In this document: positions 11,044 to 23,209 of the stretch, piece after piece | Numbering within the stretch: position 1 is the first letter of the stretch | How the letters are laid out: every line of letters begins with the position of its first letter | NCBI GenBank assembly: GCA_001466705.2 | Contig: LATX02000193.1 | Span: 124,001-188,000, forward strand | Length of the DNA stretch: 64,000 bases | From: Moniliophthora roreri | Lineage: Eukaryota > Basidiomycota > Agaricomycetes > Agaricales > Marasmiaceae | Direction of reading: 5' to 3' | The notes under the pieces: model-generated | Told to the model about the DNA's origin: nothing | Databases searched by the model: none | What the model saw: the letters and a program-made list of their open reading frames with translations, nothing else | Program-made: the position numbers and the translations under genes

Positions 11044-13140
11044 TTAAACTCTCGCCCTCAGGTTCAGTGGTAACTTTGGTTCTTTCTGAATCGGCCCATC
11101 TTTGGGCTCGACCCGAGGAATCATCATACCAATATTCGCTCTCTTGATGTCAATTCCTTCAGGCAAGGAAAACTCGAATCGTTCGATGATCCCAGCAAGC
11201 AGCGCATGCATTTCCATCAGTGCAAAACGGAAACCTATGCACCCTTTGGGACCGCCACCTGCGCAAGGGGGATGTTGTTAAAATCATGCAAGAGAAAAAC
11301 GACAACGTCACGCACTAAAGCTAAGAATGTTAGCTGTCATACCAACTTGAACGCTAATCTCCGTTTCTCGTTCATTCAAGAACCGCGACGGATTCCATTC
11401 ATTCGCATCGGGGCCCCAAACACTTTCAAGCCTGTAAAGGAGAACATCAATCTTGGAACTTTTTATTAGCAAGGTATAAAATCAAGGAGCGGACCTGTTG
11501 TATACCGCAATATCGAGGCGAATTTGTTGACCAGGTTTCACTGGAACCTCCGTGATTGTTTTACCATCAGAAGAGATAACCGGGAATTCGAGCGGAATCG
11601 AGTCATGATATTGAGCTTGGCGTAAGAGTTGCGGGAGTACTGGATGAAGGCGAAGAGCTTCCTGTCGTCTCGTCAATGACAAGCATCGGTTGATACGAAG
11701 GGATGCACTAACCTTGACACAAACGGTCAACCATTCCATCGAGTCATAGTCCTGGGCCATGAACTCTCCATTGTTCCCGGTCTTATCGCGAATGGCCTTG
11801 ATCTCTTTGAAAATCTTTTCTTGGTCTTCAGGATGTCGACTAAACTCGTAGATGATCCAGGCGAGGGAGTTCCCCGTCGTATGGTGTCCTGCTTGAATGA
11901 GTGTCGACATTTGGGACAGTACCTCATCTTCTGTGAGTCGCTTTCGAGGGTTTTCTGCTCGATTTGCCTTGACTGGGTAAATGATCAGGTTGTGTTCATA
12001 TATAATAACCAAAGAGGAATCACCCAATATACTCAACACATCTTTCTCTTTCCCGGTAAGCACCATTTCTTCGGCCTTTTCATCCTCGCTATCACCTTCC
12101 AGAGATAGTCCGCTCTCCCGCATGACCTCTCGTGCTTTCTCGCAAGCCATGGTAAGGTACCTGTCCGCTATCTTCTCCACTGGAGCGGGGAAATACCGAT
12201 GTTGAAAGTTGGAGAACCATGAAGGTATGTACCGAAGACTGGCTTGGATGAGCACTGATGCTGGTGACGGTGACGCCCCGAGATTTCTGGTCGTAAATTA
12301 ATAAAGGAAAGAAAAAGAGGTAACATAAAACCTACTCAAGCTCCCTCAGCGTCTCGGTGAGTTCATTGGGCTTGTTGTCGAGGGCATCAAAATGATAGTT
12401 GAAAGAACCTGTCGGAAGTGTTACGTTTAACGGTCAAGTGAGCTTTAGAGCAGGCGCCGAGACGGACTTACTCTCGCCGATTACGTCCAATGTGACTTTG
12501 TGAAACCAAGGTATGACATCAAGCGTTTGAGTTCCCTTGGCCAGCTCGGTGTTCCACTTGTCGGCGAGCTACGATGGACATGGGTCAGCGGGGATAATCA
12601 TCCGGATGAAAAAAATGGATGCACATGAGAGACATGCTTCTGGAATATCGGTGAAAATGTCTTCATATGGTTGATCGAGAACGCCGGGCTCAGTACACGC
12701 CTATGCTTCCTATGCTCATCCCCCACAGCCCACAGCACGCCTCGACCAAACATCAACTCAAATATCCTCCTAACATCACTAGAAGTAGGGTATTCCACGA
12801 CATTCTGGTGGAGAATGTAATGCAAGGCGCGTGGATCGGCTGTTGCAAGTATGTTTTCACCATAACACCCTGGCATTCGATACGTCGTTCCGTACTCTTT
12901 TGCCCATTTGAAGGTAAGGTCTCCGACTTCTTGCTCCGTCCTAAGCTGATATTCCACGCCTATGCATCGGGTTGAGCCACTATCAGCGCATCAACTGCAC
13001 TGCAACGTACCGAGTAGATATCCGTCCCCTTCTGGGCCTCTCAAGAAGTTGAGGTTTTTTCGTCGGTTGAGGAGATACAGAAGGGTAAGTGAAATCAGAG
13101 CAGCACCAGTAGCGGCTATGTCGACGAGAGTGATGCCCAT
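11044..13140 (-). CDS. cytochrome P450 A, 9 exons
   Basis: Exons (minus): 13140-13011, 12959-12625, 12568-12472, 12408-12336, 12286-12024, 11972-11713, 11661-11495, 11431-11316, 11258-11044. Total 1656 nt, 551 residues. The N-terminus has a membrane anchor (TGAALISLTLLYLLN), so it is probably ER-bound. Motifs: C-helix WAVGDEHRKHRR, I-helix AGHHTTGN, K-helix ExxR in EALRLHP, WNPSRF in the PERF region, and heme loop FSGGPKGCIG with the ligand Cys. It resembles the fungal FUM15/CYP4-like group; I do not assign a CYP family. The I-helix acid is replaced by His. Compared with paralogues B, C and D, it has an extra intron after YLLG and lacks the one after GCYG. An upstream in-frame Met (13212) is less likely because the anchor starts right after 13140. 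Confidence 0.88.
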
Positions 13141-13390
13141 GGTGACGGAAAGAGAAGAATGGACCTTTGTTCCACATGATAACGGCTCCCCACTTGACAG
13201 CTGACCAAACAATCGTGTGAAAATGGCTCCAGGTTAGGGGTTAGGGTTGTTCCCCGCTTCACTCTCACCAATGGTCACTCTTGCGAGTTTTTGTATATAG
13301 CTCACAAGTTATTGATTGCGAAAACAGAGCACAGTATAGAATTAACATAGATCCTCGGGATATGAATACACACTTTCTTAAAGTCATCAA

Positions 13391-15495
13391 TCAATCACGC
13401 TCCCTTCGCCTGACAACCAAAGGCAGCCTTGATCCCTCGTTTTCTTTCCCTACCACAACAGGTACGACCAATCCTACTGAAGCACACTTTATCTCCATAT
13501 CTGAAGGCAGCGAAAAGTGAAACTGTTCAAGAAGACCAGCAAGAAGGATGTGTAGCTCTATAAGAGCGAATCGCCAACCGATACAGCCCTTTGAACCGCC
13601 ACCTATTGTGGGTCAGCATACGCTATATCCACTGTGAGAATCATAGGAGTGTACGTACTGAATGTCAACAAGTTGTCAGTCATTCCTACGGTAATCGGCT
13701 TCGCTGGTGCTGAGGCATCGAAGCGGGAAGGATTCCACTTATTGGCGTCAGGACCCCATACGGATTCCAAGCTGCAAGAACCTATTAGCCTTGCGAATGA
13801 ATCGTACCATGATACACGACTAACCGATTATACATGTTGATATCAACGACGATTCGCTGACCTGGTTGAACTGGTACCTCCGAAATAGTTTCGCCGGAAG
13901 ATGACTCTACTGGCAGCTCAAGGGGAACAAGGTCTGCGTGCTTCGCTTCTCGTGCAAGCTGAAGAGCTACTGGGTGTAATCGAAGCGCCTCCTACACGCA
14001 GGTTGGGACTCCCATCAAATGCGCCCCGAGAGCGGTAGATACACGAACCTTCACGCAAAGTCCCAACCAACCGTTACCTAGTTCGTCATAATCCGCAGCA
14101 GAGAGCTCCCCTGACGTTCGAGCGCGGATGGCTTTGATTTCCTCGTAGACCCTCTGTTGATCTGCGGGATTTCGACAAAGCTCATATAGAATCCATGAGA
14201 GGCTGTAGCCCGTTGTATGGTGACCTGCTTGGATGAGAGTAGACATTTGCGAGAGCACTTCGTTCTCTGTGAGTCTTTTGCGGGGGTTTTCAGCTCGATT
14301 TGCCCTGACTAGTTCATTTCGCATTAGAATAGAAATTATTGAAAGCGATGAAATATCACCTAAAACACTCAAGACATCACTCTCTTTTCCCGAAAGCTCC
14401 ACTTTCTCCGAGTCGTCGTTGTATCCATCACCAAGCACCAGTCCTGAGGTTTGCATCATCTCCCTTGCTTTCTGGTTGGAGAGTTCCAGATACCGCATGG
14501 AGACCTTTTCTCGGGCTGACGGAATATATCTTACTTGAAAATCCGACATTAGGTTTGGTAGATGTCGAGGCATTGCCCGAGCAATTGCTTGAATCGGAGA
14601 GGGCGAGAATCCAACGGTTCTGTTATAAGTGTGTGGCCCGAGGTCAGAACGGTAACCAAAGAATGCTCCCCATGAAACATACTCGAAGTGTTTAAGCGCA
14701 TCGGTGAGCTCATTCGGCTTGCCTTCGAGGGCCTCAAAATTGTAGTTGAATGAGCCTGCAAAGTCAGAACTGGGTTGATCCACAATGGGCGAACTTTGAC
14801 TGATAACTCACTTTCGCCGATAACGTCTAATGTCACTTTGTGAAACCATGGAATGATATCCAAAACCTCATTCCCTTGTTGCAGCTTCAAATTCAATTTC
14901 TCTACAAGCTGCGATGCGATCAGTTCGTATTAGGAAAAGACCAGGCAGAGGATCAGCGCGCACCTGGGTAATATGTTGCTGAATGAGGGGCACGAAGCTC
15001 TTCATGTGATTGATTGAAAATGCCGGGCTCAAAACTCGACGATGTCGCCTATGCTCTTCACCAACCGCCCATAATACACCTCGTCCGAAAATGAGCTCGA
15101 AAAACTGCCGAACATCCCTAGATGCGGGAAATTCAACGACATGTTGGTGAAGTATGTAGTGTATAGCTCGCGGATCGGAGGTTATCAGAATCTTTTCCTG
15201 TTAGAACCGAGGATTAGGTAGTAGGCGGGTATATATCGAAGAGGAGAACGGAACGTACACCAAAACAGCCCGGGACCTTGTATGTTGCCCCATACTCCTC
15301 AGCCCATTTAACTGTAAGATCTCCAGCCTGTTGCAAGTTTTCAAGCTCGAGTTTGTACTCGACCCCAAGTAGATAACTATCTCCGTGCGGCCCTCGTAAA
15401 CCTTTTAGCTGTTTTCTTCTGTTTAAGAGGTACGAAATAACGATGGTAGCGAAAGCAAGGCTAGCCGCAGCAAAGTCAATGCGGGTGAGTGCCAT
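13391..15495 (-). CDS. cytochrome P450 B
   Basis: The start at 15495 gives MALTRIDFAAASLAFATIVI, a membrane anchor, followed without an intron by YLLGVEYKLEL. An intron follows GCFG (15.2 kb). Later exons give KILITSDPRAIHYILHQHVV, the C-helix WAVGEEHRRHRR, I-helix AGHHTTGYS (about 14.2 kb), ExxR in EALRLHPVALQL, WNPSRF, and heme loop FSGGSKGCIGWRF. The stop is at 13391. Intron positions otherwise match P450 A, and I saw no frame break. It is a closely related tandem paralogue in the same orientation, about 250 bp upstream of A's start. Redox partners would be the usual NADPH-P450 reductase (family knowledge). Substrate unknown. Confidence 0.87.
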
Positions 15496-15738
15496 TTAGG
15501 CGGGGTGGAGTTGGAGACGGGCGTTGGGAAACAGAAAAAGCCGGGCTTTTAAAGGATGAGATCAGTGGCGGAAAATGGACGTGCTAAGAACGTCAGATGA
15601 GCAATCAAAACTCTGGGGCACAAGACTCGTCAAGGACAGTTGTGTGGGAGTAAGAAGCCTGATGATGGGAGAGTTGCTGTAGTATCACTCCGGTGTCAAG
15701 CACCCTTCATCGGCACCCGGGGTACAAAGTTCCATTGA

Positions 15739-17769
15739 TCACATCGTCCTCGACTGAACAAGTAAAGGTAATCTTGCTCCCGCTGCCTCACTCCCAACAA
15801 CAAGGGGGATAATCACGACTGCCATTTTGTCCTTTATCTCCACGCCTTCAGGGACGTCGAATTGAAACTGCTCCAAGAGACCGGCTAGCAGGGCATGCAG
15901 CTCCAGAAGAGCAAAGCGCCATCCCAAGCAGCCTTTCGGGCCGCCGCCTACAGCAAATTAGCTATAGAGCATGACAAAAAAAGGGGGGGCAGATAGGACA
16001 TACTGAATGTAAGTAGGTTTGATGTCATACCGACGGTAACAGCACTATTACGAATGGACGACTCCAGGAACCGAGCAGGATTCCATTCCTTCGCATCGGC
16101 ACCCCATACGTCTTCTAACCTTAATTATAATTATTCCAAGTCAGCCAGGATGGAAAAGGAGGAGAAGTATAAGACAAACTGGTTATACGCGACGACATCA
16201 ATGTGAATACGTTGCCCAGAATGAACCTGGACATGCGAAAGCGTTGTACCGGCGGCCGTTTCGATTGGAAATTCAAGAGGGATCACATCGTCGTGCCTTG
16301 CAGTTCGCGCGAGTTGTGAAAGAACCGGGTGTAATCGGAGAGATTCCTATATTGCCTTTTCTCAGCCACCCTTTTACTCTTCTCGGACCGGTGAAGCCAC
16401 GAACCTTGACACAAGCGCCGAGCCAGCCATCAGCCAACTCGTCGTAATCATCCGTGGTGAAGTTACCCTGGGTTCTGGCACGGATTCTGCTGATTTCTTC
16501 ATAGACCCTCTGCTGATCTGCGGGGTGTCGGCTTAGCTCATAGAGGATCCATGCGAGAGAATAGCCTGTTGTATGATGGCCCGCTTGAAGAAGGGTTGAG
16601 ATCTGGGCGGTGACTTCGTGGTCGGCAAGTCGTTTCTTCGGGTCTTCGGCCTGATTCGCTTGAACTTGGGCGTCTAAGGTTGGACATTTAACATTGGAAA
16701 GGGAGTGGTTACGTACTCAGAACACTCAAAATATCCTTTCCCTCCTCGTCCATGTGACCGGATACTGGTTTCTGCATAAGCTCACGAGCTTTCTCACTCG
16801 ACACCTCCAGATACCTCGTGGCGACGTTATTCCGAAGGTTATTCACGAGAAAGTTCGGCAGGTGGCGAGGCATAGCTTGTAACAAAATTTCAAGGGCCGA
16901 GGGAGAGGAGCCGAGCTTTCTGAACAAAACGAGTAAGGCTCGATACTAGTACAATAAAAGAACTGGGACTGACTCAAGTTCATACAGTGCGTCGGTAAGC
17001 TCATTTGGTTTGTCTTCCAAAGCTCCGAAATGGTAATTGAACGAGCCTTCTGTGCGCTGAGATTTGAAGCTACAAATTAAGAAAATACACTTACTTTCAC
17101 CGATAACGTCCAATGTCACTTTATGGCACCACGTTACCATGTCTATGGTTCTTGTTCCTCGTTCTAATTCGGCATTCCACTTTTCGGCCAACTAACGTTG
17201 TGTGTGTCAATTCGGAGCCGAAGAAAGGGGTGAGTATATACCCTGCACCTTTTGAACATGCCGTTGGAATAACGGTATGAAACTCTGCGTTTGATTGACT
17301 GAGAATGCTGGGCCCAATACCCGACGATGGCGTTTATGCTCATCGCCTACAACCCAAACTACACCCCTTCCGGCCACCAGCTCGTAAAACTTCCTAATAT
17401 CCTTGGACGTGGGGTAGTCGACAACGTGTTGATGAAGCACGTGGTAGATTGCACGAGGATCGCAAGTTACGAGAATCGTTTCCTATTGATAGAACAATTA
17501 GTGACTTGGTGAGACTGTAAGTGACTAGCACGAAAACCTACACCAAAGCATCCAGGAATCTTATACGTCGTACCATACTCCTTCGCCCATTTGAACGAGA
17601 GCTCGCCCATACGTTCTTCGAACTTGAGTTTGTACTCGACGCCAAGCAGATATCCTTCTCCCTTCGGCCCACGTAGACCCTCGAGGGGCTTTCTCTTGAC
17701 GAGGAAGTAGAAGAAGACGACGCCGGAAATAACAATCACAACAAGTCCCGGAGCAATATCGGTGTGCAT
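15739..17769 (-). CDS. cytochrome P450 C
   Basis: The start at 17769 gives MHTDIAPGLVVIVISGVVFF, a membrane anchor. The exons carry YLLGVEYKLKFEERMGELSF, ETILVTCDPRAIYHVLHQHV, WVVGDEHKRHRRVLGPAFS, I-helix AGHHTTGYSLA (about 16.57 kb), ExxR in ESLRLHPVLSQL, WNPARFLES, and heme loop FSGGPKGCLGWRF. The stop is at 15739 (...LLVQSRTM). Splice junctions follow B and D, and no lesion was seen. It is closer in sequence to D and to the relic than to A or B. A conserved upstream segment (about 18021-18120) recurs before the relic and before D, so gene and promoter were duplicated together. Confidence 0.86.
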
Positions 17770-19559
17770 GATGGGGCAAAATGTTGACGTTGATGAAGAG
17801 AAGACTGGTTATTTAGACTGTGAAGCAGGTTCGGAATGATAGCCGCGTTGACGGGGCCGAGGAACTGTAGGCTATGTATTGGGTGACAAGATTCAATCAT
17901 CACGAAATATGGGAAACGCCACGGCGACATAAGGGCGTGCCCGTTGTAAGGCCGAAGGGATAAAAAGGTCGCACTGACGGAGACGTATTGGGCGGTCAGT
18001 TGATTGGTAACGGTAACGGCGATATGTACAAATAAGGGTAGTCTGTGAGAGTGGGGTCAGCAGATCCAGTCTAATGCACTTGGTTGTTCTCACCTATACA
18101 TTCCTTGAGACTGAGTCTCGACCCCCCCGTTTGCAAGATATCGTATAGCTCGTGAAAGTTGAATAAACCCGATAAGAACCGTCGCCAGAGGGCCCTTCTG
18201 CTTCTTCTGAGGTTCGGCGAACATTTTTCCTAGAACGAAATGTCGTCATCCCCCACATGGTTTCAAATGGGCTTGTGGAGGTTGAACATGAAAGAGTCGG
18301 GGTTCTCCGCCAGAACCATGTGAAATCGGCTAAGTGCCAACCGAGCGCAAAGGATCTGAACTATTTGCGAGATAGCCGAAGAGGCATTGTGAACGCGATA
18401 GCTCAAGGGAATGATTGCGCCGATGAATGTGGGAAACGTGCGACGGTGCTGAGTGTGGAGCAGGACCATTAAGTAACGGAAGCGGGTCGGTGTTGCGGGC
18501 GTTGCCGCATGTTGGCGGATCGCGAAGTACAGGTAGCGACGTGTGTCGAGCGCAACGGTTGGAGGTCAACGTGGTCCAATCAAAGTAGGCACGATACAGA
18601 TCTATTTCGGGCCGGAAGACTCTGGAAGACCCATAATTAATGAAAGCCATAGAACGAATAACTCACCCTCAGCCATATCCTGACTCGTTCTGACTGACAC
18701 GAGTCGCCACCACCACCACCGTCAGTTCCGCTAGCTTCAGTTTCCAAAAAGTTCAATGGAAATATTACGATAGGCCGCAGAGAGGGTGCTGAATGGAATA
18801 TATAGCAGAGAACAAGCAGACCATGTAATGGTTAGCGGAGAAGAGGTCATCGTGAGAATTTTACCACGAGATCACGAAAATCAAAGCTTATCTTATCTCA
18901 CCCCTTTAGGATACATCACTTACGGACGGAGCTATGCGTACTTATCAGCCCTTTTCCTTGTTTTCTGTTTTCTAAAAGATGCAGTGAAGACTAGTTCATT
19001 TCCCTCGAAATTGATGCCCCAAGCTGAATACTCTTATGCTGTTCCAGATTCGAGTCTTCGGAGTAGGGATGCCAACAGCTCGTCTGGGTTGGCTCCGGCT
19101 CTGGAGCCGCTGAGCCAATGACTTGTCCCAATTTTTACCAGTTTCTTTGACGCACACTGGGTGAAATGAATAGTGGTCTCACTTGTATTGATTGTATTGC
19201 AATATTGAACACAAATGAAGAGTGTTGTTAGCCACACAGCATTGTCGTGCTAACCGGTCCGTCGGGTCCGCAGTGGCTGTGACCTTTGGCGCCCACTCGC
19301 AGGGGCATATTTAAAGCTTGGTGTCTAAACATTCATACTACTAAGGTCGAAAGATGGTAGGCAGGTATGTTTTATTAAAATAATGTTAGCTGGTACTCTA
19401 ATCTGTTTTACAATTTTCACTTTTAAACGGCTGAGCAGCTTAGCCACTCGAGCTGTTGGCTCGGAGATGTTTCAACGTCGTATCCTTCAAGTTCCGATCG
19501 AGTTCCGATGTTACAGTTTGCGTTATCGATGCTTGATCTCGCTTTCTAATTATCACCCG
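17770..19559. other. upstream region of P450 C and duplicated flank; no gene
   Basis: Contains the promoter-proximal segment shared with the relic and D (18021-18120), then sequence that also matches about 29.5-30.3 kb (for example around 18200-18240 and GCGGAGAAGAGG near 18835). Short frames here have no recognisable domain. About 19010-19050 resembles 26630-26680, the 3' flank of P450 D. Confidence 0.5.
18021..18120 (-). promoter_or_regulatory. conserved upstream segment of P450 C
   Basis: The segment with GATATGTACAAATAA followed by GGTCAGCAGATCCAG and TAATGCA is repeated with few changes at about 25242-25330 (before the P450 relic) and 29292-29380 (before P450 D). Retention in three duplicates suggests, but does not prove, promoter or leader function. 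Confidence 0.4.
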
Positions 19560-19795
19560 GTGTCGAGTAGGCCGGGGCACAGAAATCCATTCATGACCTT
19601 CTCCTGGATTGAACAAGTAAAGGAGTTCGCCTTCGGGGACATCAAATCGAAATTGCTCCAAGAGACCGGCTAGCAGGGTATGCAGCTACAGAAAGGCTGA
19701 ATGTGAGTAGGTTGGAAGTCATACAGAACTGCATTCGGAGGATTCCACTTCGTTGCATCGACGCCGAGCACCCCATGAACTTTCTAGCCTACACT
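19560..19795 (-). pseudogene. P450 relic, 3' part (C-terminal exons)
   Basis: Minus-strand sequence matches the C-terminal exon of P450 D (LLEQFRFDVPEGE at about 19620-19660), followed by shortened, broken versions of the heme-loop and WNP regions. The heme Cys region is largely missing and frames are interrupted. The similarity ends near 19790 at what is an exon border in D. The 5' part of the same relic lies at 23940-24770, so the gene is split by about 4.2 kb. Confidence 0.65.
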
Positions 19796-20382
19796 CCACG
19801 CTGACCCCGAAAGGCCACAACGTTTCGCCCTCATGCATACTACGCTACTACAAAGCACACCCAAGCTCGCGTTCCTACCTGCAACTAGGGAAAGTTAGTA
19901 CCACTCAAACAAATTTTACACTTTTCGGCCACAGGTGGGGTAACTTAGGCGTTTACTTGGGGATTGATCTCCAATCCGAAGAGATCTTCTACGCCTGTGT
20001 TCTCACAAAAAACGCGCACCGTCACAGGATATATTTGGGTTGTACAGGAAAGATGCGATTAAGGGGGTGTAAGATTTCAATTGTGAACGAGGTCGAAGAA
20101 ATTTTAATGCCAAGTGGGGTTAGCACCCTCTCCTGCCATACTAAGTATGTTATTCCCACACCCATTTCCAAAAAGGGTACTTATGTCCTTTTTCAGGCTC
20201 GTCGCCACAATGTCACTCACCTTCTCCATATCAACTTCCTGTTGTCCCAACTATGACCTGTTCTATTCTCTAGTTTCAAGTATTGTACAATTCCTAGTAT
20301 TCAGACACATCTCATATATATATATAACATCTACTATAAAAGCTGTACTTACTTTCGCCCATGAATAACCAATTGTCTTCTT
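19796..20382. other. unassigned sequence inside the split P450 relic
   Basis: One plus frame (19753-20256) is open but has no domain I recognise. Nothing else is supported. Confidence 0.35.
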
Positions 20383-20547
20383 CATCAGCAAAAACCGGAA
20401 AGTGCTATAACCTAGCTCCAGGGGGATTATAACCTGGTTGTGGCCTGGTTTTTGGGGGTTATGACTGGTTTTAAGGGTCATAATACCCTGCAGGTCGATT
20501 ATAAACCCCGGGGAACCCATTATAGCACTACACGGTTTTTGCTGATG
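20383..20547. mobile_element. MITE-like element, 165 bp with 28-bp terminal inverted repeats
   Basis: The left end begins CATCAGCAAAAACCGGAAAG and the right end read on the other strand begins CATCAGCAAAAACCGTGTAG. The two 28-bp termini match at about 25 of 28 positions, both continuing to GTGCTATAA. The interior has repeated CCTGGTT motifs. There is no coding capacity. I could not define a clear target-site duplication, so the superfamily is open. Confidence 0.65.
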
Positions 20548-20984
20548 TTATTATTTTCCCAAAACCACCAATTTACGACACAATGCCCTACAAATTACGG
20601 GTGAAACGTCAAATGATATAGTGGATATGTCAACCTTGAGGGTTCTACAGCCCAAAAGAGCCTGTCGGAGATATGATTTGGGTGAGATCCAAACTTTCTT
20701 AACAAAGTTCAGACCCCCCCCCCCCTCGGGACGTCTTGCATCCCCCCTTGGGCTTGGGCATGAACTGATCCGTGTAATTCAATCAAGGAAGGAGGTGCTG
20801 GCATTTGTTGCTATATAGTTCCTACTACTGTGCAATACATTTGTTTTTTGTCAAGTTATAATATTGTTACCGCACCATAGTTCCGGGATACATACAAATA
20901 CATGACACCATTGAGTCACTGACAGTAAGGTTGGCTAGGAACACACAGAGATCAGGAGCAGCCTGATAACGGGGGACTCGTTAC
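20548..20984. other. intergenic, includes a C12 homopolymer
   Basis: A run of 12 C at 20714-20725. No gene or RNA is supported. This is the 3' flank of the C2H2 gene. Confidence 0.4.
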
Positions 20985-22174
20985 TCACTGAGGTACGATC
21001 CTCCATCTTCCGCTAGCTGCGCATTTATGTGAATTACGAGACTTCTCACTCGAAAAGAAGCCGTGGCAATGATCGCAAGTCCATTCGCTCTGATACCCAT
21101 GCTGCGTCACCTCGTGCCTAAACCGGTCATGCTGACGAGAAAATTGTCGGTCACATCCCATGGTACAAGGTAAGGATCGTCGAGGTCTTTGATGATGACT
21201 TTTCATGTGCGTTTGACGCGTGTGCTCGCTCGTAAACTCCTTTTTGCATGAAGGATCTAAACAGGGAAAATGGTGTTGGCGGGTCTGTTTTCCCGACGAC
21301 CGACTCTGTGAAGAATGAGTCGAGTCTGATTCGTCTTCTTCGTCATAGCGAGGGCTTGAAGACCGGATTGATACGGTCGCAGTTGAGCCTGATTGTGCCG
21401 TTCTTGTCGTTGAGGGTAGACTAGGGGGGAAGAATCCGTCGAACACTTCTGGAGGAAATTGAGGTGGAACTACTGACGTCAGATCGAAAAGATGCAGAGG
21501 ATGGCTTTGGGTAAACTGACCTGACGGCTCCGAGATGGTCGGCGGAGGACCCTGACCAATGTGTGTAGAGCTTACGGGTAACCACCCAAGATGATTGTCG
21601 ATTGCTGAGTCGAATTGATCAGGATTAAGCAATAAGGCGAAGTCGGATGTATAGATACCTGGTATAGGCATGGGCATAGACGTAGGCTCTGCAGACAAAG
21701 GAGTCTGCATCATACCGGGCATCCAGTCGGAAACTACAAGGATATAGTTATTTTTTGTGTCTGTATTCTAGTCTCCGGGGCCTATCTTTCTCACTTTGGC
21801 CTGGCGCTGCGACATTCGTCACTGGAACATCAGGAACTGCAGGATATAAGTGGAATCTCGGCCTGAACGAAGGGATGTAGCTTACCAAGAGATGATGAGT
21901 TCTCCGACTGTAGACTGTGGGCCGGCTCTTGAAATATAGTTTCCATCGCCAGAGTCCAACACCCGTCGGTAACTGTTCCTTCGAATTTGATGTAGATCCC
22001 GCTGCGGTTCGGATTGGATACCATATTATCCGATGATGGCTTGAGCGTCAAGGACAGTATAGGTTGTCCGGTTTCGGATAGTATAGCAGATATGTTCAGC
22101 CTGGAAAGGTCTTCGATTGGCAGTATCAGGGACATTGAGGTCGGTGGTATGAAAGTATGGGGGGTACCCTTCAA
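20985..22174 (-). CDS. C2H2 zinc-finger protein, putative transcription factor, 3 exons
   Basis: Exons (minus): 22174-21886, 21836-21795, 21733-20985, giving 1080 nt and 359 residues. Introns are 49 and 61 bp with GTAAG...CAG and GTGAGA...TAG. The C-terminal third carries three zinc-finger-like units: C-x4-C-x12-H-x3-H (CLDPSCKKEFTSEHTRQTH...), C-x3-C-x12-H-x4-H (CTMGCDRQFSR...), and C-x2-C-x12-H-x-C (CDHCHGFFSSEKSRNSHKC). The middle is Pro/Ser/Thr-rich with an acidic patch (DEEDESDSTHSS), as in activation or linker regions. A nuclear DNA-binding regulator is the family-based expectation. Met 14 (22135) is an alternative start. It sits between the two halves of a P450 relic, so a role in regulating the P450 array is possible but unproven. 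Confidence 0.75.
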
Positions 22175-22245
22175 CGTCCTATCGGTTATATTTGTACGAG
22201 AGGTTGTCTGGAGTTTCAGACGTAACCGATGACAGTGAGCGAAGC

Positions 22246-22886
22246 TTCTTTTTTCAGTTGGCAGCCTTCGCTTCCGTCAAGTACAGAGTCTTCTTTCCCA
22301 GACAAAAGCGGGTGTGGTTTTCGTAATTCTGAAAAGACATTAGGAACGGCTCTTCATATATGACGGGGACGGTACTATTCCAGAGCTGTTAATTGCACGG
22401 ACTGTGATCCGGTAAATGAACTCTGGAGTGGTATCGACCGGGAACGAGGAAGTGTGGAAAGATCCGGGAAACTGCCGTGGTGAGTTCTTGGAAACTCGAC
22501 GAGACAGGTTGATGATCGTCGTGGTGGACGCGGCATCTGTGTTGCTGGGTGGTGTAAGGGACACCGCAGAAACGGAGAGAGGAACGCATCTGATAGTGTA
22601 TTCATATAGATCTTGGCCTCGAAGTACAGTAAATCTTCCATGTCAGAGGAACATAAGTGACCGAAGACCTTAACCCACCATCGAACTGGAATTTCCGCGA
22701 TCAGTGGAGAAATAGGTCATAAGTCCAAACCTTCAGGTTGTTTATAGTCGCCCTGGACTCGAGAATTTGACAATTTCGGTTCCTTACGGGGCCCGCCCGT
22801 AAGAGGAGATAACTACGTGACAATTTCAGCAAGAGGAAACGAATAAAACTCACCCTCTGTATGTAATAAACGTCTGAGGGGCGCAC
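22246..22886 (-). CDS. weak gene model, hypothetical protein
   Basis: A minus-strand frame (LYEYTIRCVPLSVSAVSLT..., then PEFIYRITVRAINSSGI) is followed by a well-formed 47-bp intron (GTACCG...CTAAT...TTTCAG) and a short last exon ending TEAKAAN. Upstream, MRPSDVYYIQ at 22886 followed by GTGAGT could be a first exon, but I could not join it cleanly to the body. There is no recognisable domain. It lies directly upstream of the C2H2 gene and may be a decayed or misread gene. Confidence 0.28.
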
Positions 22887-23209
22887 AGTGTGTACAACGT
22901 GATTCAGTCAAGAAGTAGCGGCGGTATGTTTATGACCCTTGAACTCTCCACAAGAACCACATGGAAAGAAATCAGAACAAGAACTTCCCGTTCCACCAGC
23001 AACATTCAACCTGTCAATCATTCCTATACACCCACATCTCCAAGCGAAACGAGTGAAAGTTTCAACGTAATTGAATCTCGACGATCTAAGCAACCTAATT
23101 AGTACTTGACTTTGATGGAATGCTACTTTGGAGCGACGGAGGAATTACATGTGGGAACGCAATAACTCACGGTCAGACCGTTAATCTCCGACGAGGATAA
23201 CAACTCTTG

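Noticed and set aside
11973..12023. Extra peptide (LVIIYEHNLIIYPV) in P450 A
   Set aside because: This is an intron without an in-frame stop; the paralogues are spliced at the same position.
13231..13249. Two adjacent TTAGGG units upstream of P450 A, as if an interstitial telomere
   Set aside because: Only two imperfectly spaced units; expected by chance in 64 kb and no subtelomeric context.
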